64,000 bases of DNA from Megaustenia siamemsis (lineage: Eukaryota > Mollusca > Gastropoda > Stylommatophora > Ariophantidae). Both the position numbers and the translations under genes were made by a program. Of this stretch, positions 45,369 to 53,084 are shown piece by piece; within the stretch, counting starts at the first letter, position 1, and the number at the start of each line of letters is the position of its first letter. A model generated the notes under the pieces. It did no database searches and was not told the DNA's origin. It saw nothing but the letters and a program-made list of their open reading frames with translations. Where the stretch lies: positions 67,093,666 through 67,157,665 of the forward strand of contig JAVIAB010000092.1 of the NCBI GenBank assembly GCA_032433765.1, read 5' to 3'.

Positions 45369-46396
45369 TTAAAAGATTCTTTCTGATACCATCCAGCCCT
45401 AGGGCGTTGTCTGTGGCATTCTTGATCGTGCGAACGACATCCTCAAAACTGATAGGGCCCTCGGGGAGGACTCGTCCCAATGACGCTGATAGTGTGTATC
45501 TAACCATTTGGCGCGAATATATGTCACCATGGTCTGTTTGTGTAATGTGCTTCTCCAGCAAAGCCCTTCCCTTTTGCTCATCTACGAGTAACATTCTGCC
45601 CTCGTTGTATTTGATGACACTGTTAGTTTTAAGGCATGTTGTCATCTTCACGGGTGCATACAAAGGGACCATAACTTATAGAGTCCTTTGTCTGCTGCCA
45701 CCTCAATCGTGAACCGAATCCATCGCTCTCTCTTAGCCTCAACTGCCAGCTGCTGAAAATTACCGGTAGCCTTTTTCATGTCCCACTCAAGATCTGTAAT
45801 TCGACGAGGGTCTCACAAATTACATATTTTCAACATGATTGCCCTAGCTTCAGCGTTCATCTTTTCTCGAGCTAGGCTGTCATGTGTCCACCACGCGGGT
45901 CTAATTGCTAGGACTCGTCTTTCCCTGGGTCTCCATGCCCGTTGACATAGTTGTCCCAACACAGATGATTCCGATCGATTATACCTGAAAGGATACGTTA
46001 TCCTTCTGGGTTTACTCTGCGTTCCCTTATGGATGCCAACAGCACAGGGCAGGTGACCGCTGCCACAGTGGTTTAATCAATCCCAGCGCATTTTCAGTTC
46101 AACATGAGTCGAAACCAAGGCAAGGCCAATGCTTGAGTTCGAATCCTTTGTCCTGTTTGCAAGTCGTGTCATCATCTCGCAGTTCACCACAGTTAGGACT
46201 GTATCTGCAAAGACAGAACCTAAGGCTCTACCCTGAGCGTTGTTATTTGGGTTGCCCCACACTCCGCGCATTTAAATCGCCACATAACAGTAAATTGTCA
46301 CCTGACAGTTCCTTTATATCAAAGGTTCTCAACCTTTTTGTGCCACGGGCGCACTAGAATTTTTCTAAAGAACCTAGGGCGTCAGCTTTCACATGT

Positions 46397-46493
46397 ATTG
46401 TTAACAGCGGCTGCTCACATCTATAACACCACTGAAACACACACGCAGCGGCTACTCACATCTATAACCCCTCTGAAACACACACGCAGCGGC
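46397..46493. repeat. 41-bp minisatellite, left of the Polinton
   Basis: Units of AGCGGCTACTCACATCTATA plus ACACCACTGAAACACACACGC. Two and a bit copies are here and three more continue at 56432-56555. Together they form one array that the Polinton split. Confidence 0.85.
46488..46493. repeat. left 6-bp target-site duplication (AGCGGC)
   Basis: Directly precedes the AGTAGTAG end and is identical to 56432-56437. Because the target is a 41-bp tandem array, AGCGGC is also part of each unit, but the junctions fit a simple 6-bp duplication. Confidence 0.85.
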
Positions 46494-46908
46494 AGTAGTA
46501 GCGGTGGCTGTGAACTCAACAGAAAAGTGGAATAACATGCACCGAAATACAATAGATTTGGCACCGACTTTGCACCGACTTTGCACCAAAACGGTGCCAA
46601 AAAAAAAATTATTTTTTTTTTCGAATTCGCGATTTTTTCGAACTTCATTATTTTTTGGGGGGAAAATTTTTTTTTTTGGTGTTCGTCAGTTTGTCGAATC
46701 ACTGAGAGCTTAACTCAGGTAAATTCAATAGAGACTCGGTGCTAATCCGTGTCCGGTGATCGTCTCTCGCTGTGTGTTAGAAATTTGTGAAAGAGTATTT
46801 TAAAAGAGTATGTGAAAGTAAAAATTCAGAATTATTTAAAAAATATGTATTTGTGAAAGTAAACTCAGAATTATTAAAAATAAAAAAAAATAAAAAATAA
46901 AAAAAACA

Positions 46909-46952
46909 GTCTCCCTTCAGGATTCGAACACGGGTCTACTACGTGACAGGCC
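46909..46952 (-). other. tRNA-Asp-like 3' half in the left TIR
   Basis: Read on the minus strand it gives GGCCTGTCACGTAGTAGACC followed by GTTCGAATCC, like the anticodon arm (GTC), variable loop and T arm of tRNA-Asp, and then a run of T. The 5' half with the D arm is missing. An identical copy is in the right TIR. Confidence 0.5.
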
Positions 46953-47863
46953 AGGCAACATGTAAAAAAAATGCTGACAAGCAATAACATTGAAAGGTTA
47001 GTTTTGTCGAACGGTCTCCTGTGTTTCTGAGAGCTTAACCGCAGGTAAATTCAATGGAGACTCGGTGCTAATCCGGTGATCGTCGCTCCGTGTCCGGTGA
47101 TCGCCTCGCTCGTGTTAGAAATTTGTGAAAGAGTATTTTAAAAGAGTATGTGATAAATATGTTTCAAAACGTTAAGAAATATAGTTAAATGTGATAAAAC
47201 TGATTTTTAAAAAAGGCGAAATAATAAAAACTATGAAAAAAAATAAGCTGTAAATACTGACGGAAAACTAGTCAAGAAACTGGAATGACATTTTTGTTGA
47301 CTGGGCTAGTGGTACTTGAGGAATGCTATTGTTAGAATCGCTTACAAGGAATCGTGGTCATTGTTAGGAGCTGCATTGTTAGGCTCCGTGTTTAGAGTTA
47401 AAGTTAGGTAGATGCATGTCGGGGACAGCGGTTCTAAAAGGGGGTATCTCGCGGGTCGGATGGCGGGTCGTCGTGCGGGTGGGGAAAGGTGCCTTTATTG
47501 GTTATCATCATGTGTGTGTATTAGGCAACAGGAGGCGACATGTAAAAAAAAAAATGCTGACAAGCAATTATTAGTATCGTTAGCATCATGTATTCTGACC
47601 TTCCCTCCTTGTTTTCTAACACAACTTCCTAGATTTCTGACCATGCCCCTCAACATCCCCCTTCCTACTATCATCATGTGCCTCAACACTATCATCATGT
47701 GCCTCAACACTATCAGCATGTGCCTCAACACTATCCACCCTCAACATCATCATCATGTGCCTCAACACCACCCTTCATATCATCAAGCCACACAAAGTAT
47801 CAATCATCTCTCTCACACATTCATGGTAAACCAAAACAAAACTCGTTCTATATTTCTCACAGC

Positions 47864-47869
47864 TTTATT
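47864..47869 (-). terminator. polyadenylation signal for the PC4-like gene
   Basis: AATAAA on the minus strand, 36 bases past the stop codon at 47905. It lies in the TIR, so the identical signal also serves the protease gene at the other end. Confidence 0.6.
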
Positions 47870-47904
47870 ATTAATACAACAAATATACGACACATATATA
47901 TATA

Positions 47905-48585
47905 TTACTGTCCGGTTGTTGATAATTTTAAGCGTCTGGGTTTCCTCCCTCCTGTTTTGGTGGTACTGTTTGTTAAATGTCTATCAAACACGGGTACATA
48001 GGAAGTGTCATTAGCCTTCAAAACACAACCGCCCTCCATTTTGACAAAACCTTGATCAAAGCTGGAATAGGTAATCGGTGACTCTGCTGAAACACCCGCG
48101 GCATTCATATTGGGTGCCGGATCTGTCGTCTGATTAACAAGAGTGAGGTTCCCTTGATTAACAAAGGGGGGCGTGTAGTCGATTAGATTCGTGTTAACAA
48201 GAGATGGTATGTAGTTTTGGTGGTTAACGACAGGCGGCGTGTAGTTGATCTGATTAACGAGAGGTGGCGTGTAGCTGATCTGGTTAACAACAGGCGGCGT
48301 GTAGTTGAGGTTAGCATAAGCGGTTAAAATTTCCTCTCGCATCTCGACTAACGTGATAAATTCCTCTCTCGATAGTGTTATCCCAGTTCTGGTAGGAAAC
48401 TTAAAAAAACTATCACCGCTATATGTCCTTATATTTATCAATGGTCTGTTACGAAAAACACAAACCGAGACTGCCTTAACGCCATCTTTAGACAATGGAA
48501 CTACAGTCTCATTTCCACGTGACATAAATATGCGCTGATCACTGAGATCAAACGAAATTGGCGTATTCAAGCTACACGACTCCAT
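47905..48585 (-). CDS. PC4-like ssDNA-binding protein (putative)
   Basis: A 226-residue frame starting at the ATG at 48585 (context AATATGG; a longer version begins with GTG). Residues 36-86 resemble the PC4/Sub1 fold: VSVCVFRNRPLINIRTYSG followed by FPTRTGITLSREEFITLVEM, where PC4 has its beta-strands, an R.GI.L turn and a final helix. PC4 proteins bind single-stranded or melted DNA, here perhaps for replication or transcription. Residues about 95-152 are five YTPPVVNQ-like repeats. The C-terminus is basic (RKPRRLK) and its last codons lie in the TIR. It faces outward, divergent from the ATPase. The PC4 match is by eye and should be tested by profile search. Confidence 0.6.
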   Translation of the reverse strand: MESCSLNTPISFDLSDQRIFMSRGNETVVPLSKDGVKAVSVCVFRNRPLINIRTYSGDSFFKFPTRTGITLSREEFITLVEMREEILTAYANLNYTPPVVNQISYTPPLVNQINYTPPVVNHQNYIPSLVNTNLIDYTPPFVNQGNLTLVNQTTDPAPNMNAAGVSAESPITYSSFDQGFVKMEGGCVLKANDTSYVPVFDRHLTNSTTKTGGRKPRRLKLSTTGQ

Positions 48586-48657
48586 ATTCAAAGAAAAACA
48601 AACCACCTGGCAACAGACGTTGGTTATGTGTGTGCGTGTACACTGCTCGACTGGGGG

Positions 48658-48665
48658 GTTTTATA
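48658..48665 (-). promoter_or_regulatory. TATA box for the PC4-like gene
   Basis: GGGTATAAAACC on the minus strand, about 75 bases upstream of the chosen ATG. This leaves a short leader. Confidence 0.5.
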
Positions 48666-48875
48666 CCCGTTTATCGGGTCGAGGACCGTCTATTTATAGC
48701 AGCTAACGCAATACGTTATCAGGCGTGGTAATCAGTCGTGTTGCGACATGTTCAGTGACCTCTGGAACTGACCCAATAGGGGGGTGATGTGTGGGGAAAT
48801 ATGATGCGTGTAACAATTCGGTCTCAGGTAACGCGGCTTGAGACTAGGAAACTCCTCCTCCTCCCCCCTGTCGTG

Positions 48876-48884
48876 TTTATATAG
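48876..48884 (+). promoter_or_regulatory. TATA-like box for the rightward genes
   Basis: TTTATATAG lies about 120 bases upstream of the ATPase ATG. It is the best candidate for transcription of the plus-strand cluster. Confidence 0.4.
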
Positions 48885-49004
48885 GTTGTGGATTTTAAAA
48901 ATAGGTGTTAGTTGAAGAGGGGGAAACCTCGCGCGCTGACCTAAAATCACTCGTTGTTATTTTCGTCGGGGGCGTAATCACTAAAGTTAGTAGCACTTGC
49001 GAGG

Positions 49005-49667
49005 ATGGATCCCCGATGGAATCATCCCTTCACAGCTCTGATAGCCGGTCCTACCGGGTGTGGGAAAACGGTATTTGTGCAAAAGTTTATACAGAACCTT
49101 CACGAGCTAGCTGTCCCCGTACCGGAGGAAGTTATATGGTGTTATGGGGAATGGCAGCCGATATACGAGACTATGGGGTCAGTGAGATTTATCGAGGGTC
49201 TACCAGACGTCGATAAATTGGAAGGTGGTAAGAAGAGAAGACTGATCGTCATCGATGACTTGATGTCTGAGACGGACGAGCGGGTAACAAAATTATTCAC
49301 CAAAGGTAGTCATCACAGAGATATTAGTGTGATGTACATTGTTCAAAATCTATTCGGAAAAAATAAAGAACATCGAACCATAAGTCTCAATACGCACTAT
49401 TTAGTCCTTTTCAAGAACCCGAGAGACGGGAGTCAAATTATGAATCTGGGTAAACAAATGTACCCGGGTCGGGTGGGGTACCTCCAAGATAGTTTTAAGG
49501 ACGCGACAGCGACTCCTCACGGTTATTTGCTGGTCGATCTTCGTCAGGACACACCTGATAATCTTAGGTTGAGAACAAAAATATTCCCGGGGAGAGACAA
49601 ATCGTCTACGTGCCAAAGTAGAGAATCATGTGTGATCAAGCACTTAGACGGCACGGTGAAATGTTGA
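49005..49667 (+). CDS. ATP: A32-like (FtsK/HerA) genome-packaging ATPase
   Basis: A 220-residue P-loop ATPase, the usual size for Polinton packaging ATPases. Walker A is AGPTGCGKT (residues 14-22) and Walker B is RRLIVIDDLM at about 78-87. A conserved sensor-like block (VMYIVQNLF) follows at about 110-118, then SLNTHYLVLFKNPRD. It pumps DNA into the capsid at the portal vertex in the family's viruses. ATG context GAGGATGG is good. The end overlaps the next gene by 40 bases. Frame is intact. Confidence 0.9.
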   Translation: MDPRWNHPFTALIAGPTGCGKTVFVQKFIQNLHELAVPVPEEVIWCYGEWQPIYETMGSVRFIEGLPDVDKLEGGKKRRLIVIDDLMSETDERVTKLFTKGSHHRDISVMYIVQNLFGKNKEHRTISLNTHYLVLFKNPRDGSQIMNLGKQMYPGRVGYLQDSFKDATATPHGYLLVDLRQDTPDNLRLRTKIFPGRDKSSTCQSRESCVIKHLDGTVKC

Positions 49668-49954
49668 AATGTATGCGCGCCGCCTCGCCGACCGGTTTAA
49701 GAGCCATATTAAAAACAGCCTCTCCCAAACTCATTAACTTTTTGTGCGAGTGTTGTCATAACATATTAAAAGGTAATGTTAGACTCACTCAGCGACAGAA
49801 GTGCGAGCTACGTCGACACAAGAACAAGTTGAGACTTCTCACTAAAAAGAAACCGAGTCTTAAGCGGCGGAAAGAGATTCTACAAACCGGTGGGTTCATA
49901 GGTGCTTTGCTCCGTCCTATATTAAGTATTCTCGGTGGAGTACTAGGTGCGTAA
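49628..49954 (+). CDS. small basic protein with hydrophobic C-terminus
   Basis: A 108-residue frame overlapping the ATPase end; an alternative start is the ATG at 49661. The middle is Lys/Arg-rich (QRQKCELRRHKNKLRLLTKK) and the C-terminus is hydrophobic and Gly-rich (TGGFIGALLRPILSILGGVL). Polintons commonly carry a small gene of this kind next to the ATPase. Its role is unknown; the amphipathic tail suggests virion or membrane interaction. I do not give it a function. Confidence 0.65.
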   Translation: MCDQALRRHGEMLKCMRAASPTGLRAILKTASPKLINFLCECCHNILKGNVRLTQRQKCELRRHKNKLRLLTKKKPSLKRRKEILQTGGFIGALLRPILSILGGVLGA

Positions 49955-49956
49955 CA

Positions 49957-50421
49957 ATGGCCAAAAAAATGATTTTGGTGGATCCTCGATTCCTCGAGGG
50001 TCTTAAACAGACTACTACCACGTCCTATAGCCCACCCGAGGTGATCGGTGACAACTTGAGAGATTTAGATGATGAAATGCAACGCATCCTATTCCGCGAT
50101 GATTTAGCACCCGCCGATAAGGCCAGAGTGTACCAACGCGCCCTGCATCAATATTTAACTAGATTGGAGCAGTATAAACGACGCTCATTGGGCTCGGTCG
50201 ATCTCATTCAACACAACACGGCAACAGAAAAAACACATTCCCCACCAACACCATCATTCGAGCTATCACCAGAGCAGACCAAGACACCACCACCACTACC
50301 AGCGGAAACCCCAAAGGTAGGTAATGAAACCACTCCGCCCGTAGCCACGTATAAACTGAGACCTAAAAAAAGAAAGAGCGGAATCCCAACACCAAAATGG
50401 GAACGGTGGAGAAAATATTGA
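49957..50421 (+). CDS. uncharacterised Polinton protein, Pro-rich C-terminus
   Basis: A 154-residue frame beginning 3 bases after the preceding stop. The N-terminal half looks folded and helical (MAKKMILVDPRFLEG, DEMQRILFRDDLAPADKARV, YQRALHQYLTRLEQY). The second half is a Pro/Thr-rich linker (SPEQTKTPPPLPAET) followed by a basic end (RPKKRKSGIP). It overlaps the integrase start by 25 bases in another frame. A gene in this position recurs in invertebrate Polintons, as far as I know without an assigned function. Confidence 0.65.
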   Translation: MAKKMILVDPRFLEGLKQTTTTSYSPPEVIGDNLRDLDDEMQRILFRDDLAPADKARVYQRALHQYLTRLEQYKRRSLGSVDLIQHNTATEKTHSPPTPSFELSPEQTKTPPPLPAETPKVGNETTPPVATYKLRPKKRKSGIPTPKWERWRKY

Positions 50422-51467
50422 GACGTCGTTACTTTGACCCTAGTCGACCAGGGGCGTATAGTGGTGCAACGGCCCTGCAACGTAACACCAAACTGGGACT
50501 CGCAAAGATCAAACAATGGCTGAGTCATCAAGATACCTATACCCTTCATAAACCAATTCGTCGCAGATTTGAAAGGCGTCCCATTATAACGAGTGGCCCC
50601 CAACAGCAATATCAGGCAGACCTAATCGATTTGAGACATTTGAAAAAACACAACGATGGATATTCCTATTTGGTATCTTGCGTGGACGTTTTCAGTAAAT
50701 TCGCGTGGTCTGTACCGATACGAACCAAAACGGGGAAATCCTTAGTGGAAGCCGTCGGTAAGATATTTCTCGATGGGAAACCCGCGAGTTTTCAAACCGA
50801 TAAGGGGTCAGAGTTTCTGAACAGAACATTTCAGAAATTCCTCGCTGACAACAACGTTCACTTTTTCACTACGCAGAACGAAGATATCAAGGCCGCCGTG
50901 GTGGAACGCTTTAATAGGACTCTGAAACAACGGATGTGGCGATATTTCACGAAATCCAATAAGTTGTCTTATGTCCGAGTCCTCCCCGCCCTACTTCGAA
51001 GTTATAACCATTCGTATCACAGAAGTATAAAAATGGCACCGGTCGACGTCAACGCAGACAATCAAGAGCAGGTATGGAACACGTTGTATAATAGCAAACG
51101 CAACTTTAAATTTGAAAGACCCCTGTACAAGCCCGGTGATCGAGTTAGACTGGTCCTGGGCAGAGCCAATTTTAAAAAGGGTTATGCCCCGGCTTGGACG
51201 GAGGAACTGTTTTCCATCAGTCGAGTAAACGAAACAAACCCCGTTACATATGTGTTGAAAGACGATAAGGGCGATGAGATAGAGGGGTCATTCTACACAG
51301 CGGAAATTCAAAAAGTTGGAGACAAACACGAGTACAGAATCGAGAGTGTCATAACCGAGCGTCGCACATCCTTTGGGCGAAAGGAGTGTTTAGTCAAATG
51401 GTTTGGGTACGATTCCTCATTTAACAGTTGGATACCGTCCAAGGACATTGTCAGATACAAAAACTAG
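50397..51467 (+). CDS. INT: retroviral-type integrase with C-terminal chromodomain
   Basis: A 356-residue protein of the rve family. Catalytic residues are D75 (YQADLIDL), D135 (FQTDKGSEF) and E170 (AAVVERFN), with 34 residues between the last two. The C-terminal residues, about 311-354, form a chromodomain (CLVKWFGYDSSFNSWIPSKD). It cuts and joins the element ends to chromosomal DNA, consistent with the 6-bp duplication. The chromodomain may guide insertion to marked chromatin. The N-terminal region (about 1-65) is basic with no HHCC zinc finger. ATG context (AAAATGG) is strong. The frame is intact. Confidence 0.92.
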   Translation: MGTVEKILRRRYFDPSRPGAYSGATALQRNTKLGLAKIKQWLSHQDTYTLHKPIRRRFERRPIITSGPQQQYQADLIDLRHLKKHNDGYSYLVSCVDVFSKFAWSVPIRTKTGKSLVEAVGKIFLDGKPASFQTDKGSEFLNRTFQKFLADNNVHFFTTQNEDIKAAVVERFNRTLKQRMWRYFTKSNKLSYVRVLPALLRSYNHSYHRSIKMAPVDVNADNQEQVWNTLYNSKRNFKFERPLYKPGDRVRLVLGRANFKKGYAPAWTEELFSISRVNETNPVTYVLKDDKGDEIEGSFYTAEIQKVGDKHEYRIESVITERRTSFGRKECLVKWFGYDSSFNSWIPSKDIVRYKN

Positions 51468-51469
51468 AG

Positions 51470-51784
51470 ATGCGAGAAGAAGAAGAGGAGGAAGTGGTAA
51501 CTTTTGGTGGAGAGCCCGATTTGCGAGCCGTAAACTCGGGAGTCGGGAGAGACGGCGAACCGCGCTGGTTGGGGTCGATGTTTGGGAAACTATCCCCCTA
51601 CTTAGAACTTGTCTTTATTTGTCAAGTGGTAGTTATATATACAGTTGTAGCGGTCTCGCTGTTCAATCTGACCACCGAAAAGCCAGACGCGAAGGAGGGA
51701 AAACTGTGGATAGCCCTACTGAGCAGCTGTTTGGGTTACATGCTACCGAATCCAAACTTGGAGAGGCGACGGCGAAAAGAGTAA
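51470..51784 (+). CDS. small membrane protein, two hydrophobic segments
   Basis: A 104-residue frame starting at 51470, two bases past the integrase stop (an upstream in-frame ATG at 51428 overlaps the integrase). It has an acidic start (MREEEEEEVV), a clear transmembrane segment at about 46-67 (YLELVFICQVVVIYTVVAVS), a second hydrophobic stretch at 79-91 (LWIALLSSCLGYM) and a basic end (ERRRRKE). It has no enzymatic motif. Position beside the capsid genes suggests a virion membrane or assembly role, which is inference. Confidence 0.65.
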   Translation: MREEEEEEVVTFGGEPDLRAVNSGVGRDGEPRWLGSMFGKLSPYLELVFICQVVVIYTVVAVSLFNLTTEKPDAKEGKLWIALLSSCLGYMLPNPNLERRRRKE

Positions 51785-51791
51785 AAAAAAA

Positions 51792-52370
51792 ATGAGTTTT
51801 TATGTCACCCTGCCCAGCAACGCATCTATGGAACTTTTTAAGGATAATAACCCAGGCCACTTTTTCGTTAAACTTCCTCAGACCATTGACATTTCGACGC
51901 AGTATGAGATCGCGCTGGTGGAGATACAATTTCCGCTAAATTATTTCAATGTAATAGAGGGTGATGTCTGGATTCGCTACGAATCTCTCGATAACGACGA
52001 TATTTGCGACGCCAGATTTTATTTCAACGTGACATTGGAGCCCGGGTTATATACGAAACCCGATGCGTTCATCGGCGCGTTGAACGCGTCGATCGTAAAA
52101 GCGGAGGATGAGTTGTATAGGGAAGTGAAAGGGAAAAAAATGAGATTCATTTACGCAAAAGAGGTGAATAAAGCCATCTTGAAACTTTACGAAAAAGGAG
52201 TCAGTGTTACCATAAGCGACACTTTGAAAAACATGTTAGCCTTCCCCACGACCACAATATCAGACACGGCTCCCGATATCTTCAGCGTGGGTGTAATGGA
52301 CTTGGAAAGTGTTGCGAAGAATGTCTACGTCTACTGCGATCTCGTTTCCCCAGACCGGTCGGGGATGTGA
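51792..52370 (+). CDS. mCP: penton-like minor capsid protein, N-terminal part
   Basis: A 192-residue frame starting MSFYVTLPSNASMELF, an N-terminus typical of the single-jelly-roll minor capsid (penton) protein of Polintons. It includes IDISTQYEIALVEIQFPLNY and NVYVYCDLVSP. It stops at 52368-52370 just before the C-terminal portion, which continues in another frame at 52370-52588. In relatives the protein is, to my knowledge, one polypeptide, so this is either a one-base indel near 52345-52365, a sequencing error or a real split. Confidence 0.75.
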   Translation: MSFYVTLPSNASMELFKDNNPGHFFVKLPQTIDISTQYEIALVEIQFPLNYFNVIEGDVWIRYESLDNDDICDARFYFNVTLEPGLYTKPDAFIGALNASIVKAEDELYREVKGKKMRFIYAKEVNKAILKLYEKGVSVTISDTLKNMLAFPTTTISDTAPDIFSVGVMDLESVAKNVYVYCDLVSPDRSGM

Positions 52371-52588
52371 TGGTGCCTCTCCTCAGGAGCGTGCCTGTTC
52401 TCAATAGAAATCACACCTCGGTGTTTCAGATCTACGATAAGCCTCACTACCTACCCCTGAGTAGATTTTCCTTCGATACCGTCGAGATCCTTTTAGCCAA
52501 CGAACACGGAAAAACCATTCCATTCACCAGCGGGACGTCGGTGCTAACGGTACACTTTCGAGTCAAGAAGCATCTCGAGCTGGTATAA
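52370..52588 (+). CDS. mCP: penton-like minor capsid protein, C-terminal part
   Basis: A 72-residue frame whose ATG overlaps the stop of the upstream part (TGATG). It encodes NRNHTSVFQIYDKPHYLPLS and FDTVEILLANEHGKTIPF, which belong to the same minor capsid protein. Its own stop overlaps the next ATG (TAATG). If the split is real it would need reinitiation. If it is a mutation, the penton and hence virion assembly would fail in this copy. Confidence 0.65.
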   Translation: MVPLLRSVPVLNRNHTSVFQIYDKPHYLPLSRFSFDTVEILLANEHGKTIPFTSGTSVLTVHFRVKKHLELV

Positions 52589-53082
52589 TGGTGAAACACA
52601 CTCCCCTTCATAGAGATGTTGAGTTATACGAAGACTTTTACTGTTGTCAGGCGGGCGATGGGATGCCCGTGTTTATAGGAGGTCGAAGTCAGAGCGGTCG
52701 AGGAATCGGTAGTTTCTTTGGTGGAATCGGGAGGGCTATTTTACCCTGGTTAAAAACCGGCGGTAAGGCCTTGCTCAGAGAAGGCTTGGGGACCGGTCTG
52801 CAGGTCGCACAGGACGCATTGGCCGGAAAAAATGTCGGTGAAGCTTTCAAAGAACGAGCTAAGGAGGCCGGTCAGCGGTTGCTACACGGGGCCGTAGACC
52901 ACCTGCGTGATAACGACCAATCAGGAAGTGGTTTACGTCAAAGCAGAAAGCGAGTTATGAAGCTACCTCCACCAGGAGAACCCGTTACGAAGAGGATAAA
53001 ACCGACAGCTGGACGGTTCCACCTTCATTCGGTGCACAACAGAGGGAAGAAGACGAGGGTGGCAAAGGATATTTTCGACTAA
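52588..53082 (+). CDS. pVI/pX-like glycine-rich minor virion protein (putative)
   Basis: A 164-residue frame starting one base inside the preceding stop. After GDGMPVFIGGRSQSGRG comes a Gly-rich amphipathic block (IGSFFGGIGRAILPWLKTGG, residues about 40-59), then an Ala/Lys-rich helix (GLQVAQDALAG, FKERAKEAGQRLL) and basic patches (RQSRKRVMK, RGKKTRVAK). Similar layouts occur in adenovirus-type minor core and membrane-lytic proteins, and adintoviruses carry such genes. The function here is inferred from layout and position only. Confidence 0.55.
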   Translation: MVKHTPLHRDVELYEDFYCCQAGDGMPVFIGGRSQSGRGIGSFFGGIGRAILPWLKTGGKALLREGLGTGLQVAQDALAGKNVGEAFKERAKEAGQRLLHGAVDHLRDNDQSGSGLRQSRKRVMKLPPPGEPVTKRIKPTAGRFHLHSVHNRGKKTRVAKDIFD

Positions 53083-53084
53083 TA

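Larger units (their letters stand above)
43725..46320 (-). mobile_element. RNase H-type LINE, 3' three-quarters, nested insertions
   Basis: From 46320 down on the minus strand: DIKELSGDNLLLCGDLNAR (endonuclease block), MMTRLANRTKDSNSSIGLAL, RT linker, ISFEDVVRTIKNATDNALGL (KA.G.DG block), KETKSDIIKRITADFNQS, and a decayed RNase H/3' region ending at the TTCTATTGTATTC tail near 43725. It is interrupted by a piggyBac-like MITE (45062-45368) and a family D LINE scrap (44562-44760, plus). The missing N-terminal endonuclease half probably lies beyond the Polinton at 56870-57320. Confidence 0.65.
46494..47940 (+). repeat. left terminal inverted repeat of the Polinton
   Basis: It matches the reverse complement of 54879-56431, running inwards as far as AGCGTCTGGG at 47940, which lies inside the coding end of the PC4-like gene. 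It contains an internal direct duplication (about 46704-46830 and 47029-47160), a tRNA-like segment and a short CCTCAACACTATCATCATGTG-type tandem (47645-47770). It is about 100 bases shorter than the right repeat, owing to fewer tandem units. Confidence 0.9.
48586..49004. promoter_or_regulatory. divergent promoter region of the Polinton
   Basis: The only sizeable non-coding gap between the TIRs, lying between the divergent PC4-like and ATPase genes. It contains a strong minus-strand TATAAAAC (48658-48665) and a plus-strand TTTATATAG (48876-48884). A TATTTATAG at 48691 is another candidate. Confidence 0.5.

Noticed and set aside
47412..48014. 200-codon frame in the left TIR and its counterparts at 54802-55284
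   Set aside because: It runs through the TIR tandem and then antisense through the PC4-like gene; composition is His/Ser/Leu-rich repeat and the mirror copy does not keep the same protein.
48732..49216. Extra Polinton genes in the divergent gap (minus 48732-48950 and plus 48905-49216)
   Set aside because: Both lack domains; the first lies over the promoter region and the second is out of frame with the ATPase it overlaps.
50208..50609. Minus-strand frame across the Pro-rich gene and integrase start
   Set aside because: It is antisense to two plus-strand genes with better coding content and shows no domain.
51403..51795. 130-codon frame overlapping the integrase end and the membrane-protein gene
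   Set aside because: It is a different frame of the same bases; the 104-residue membrane protein has a coherent hydrophobic pattern and the overlapping one does not.
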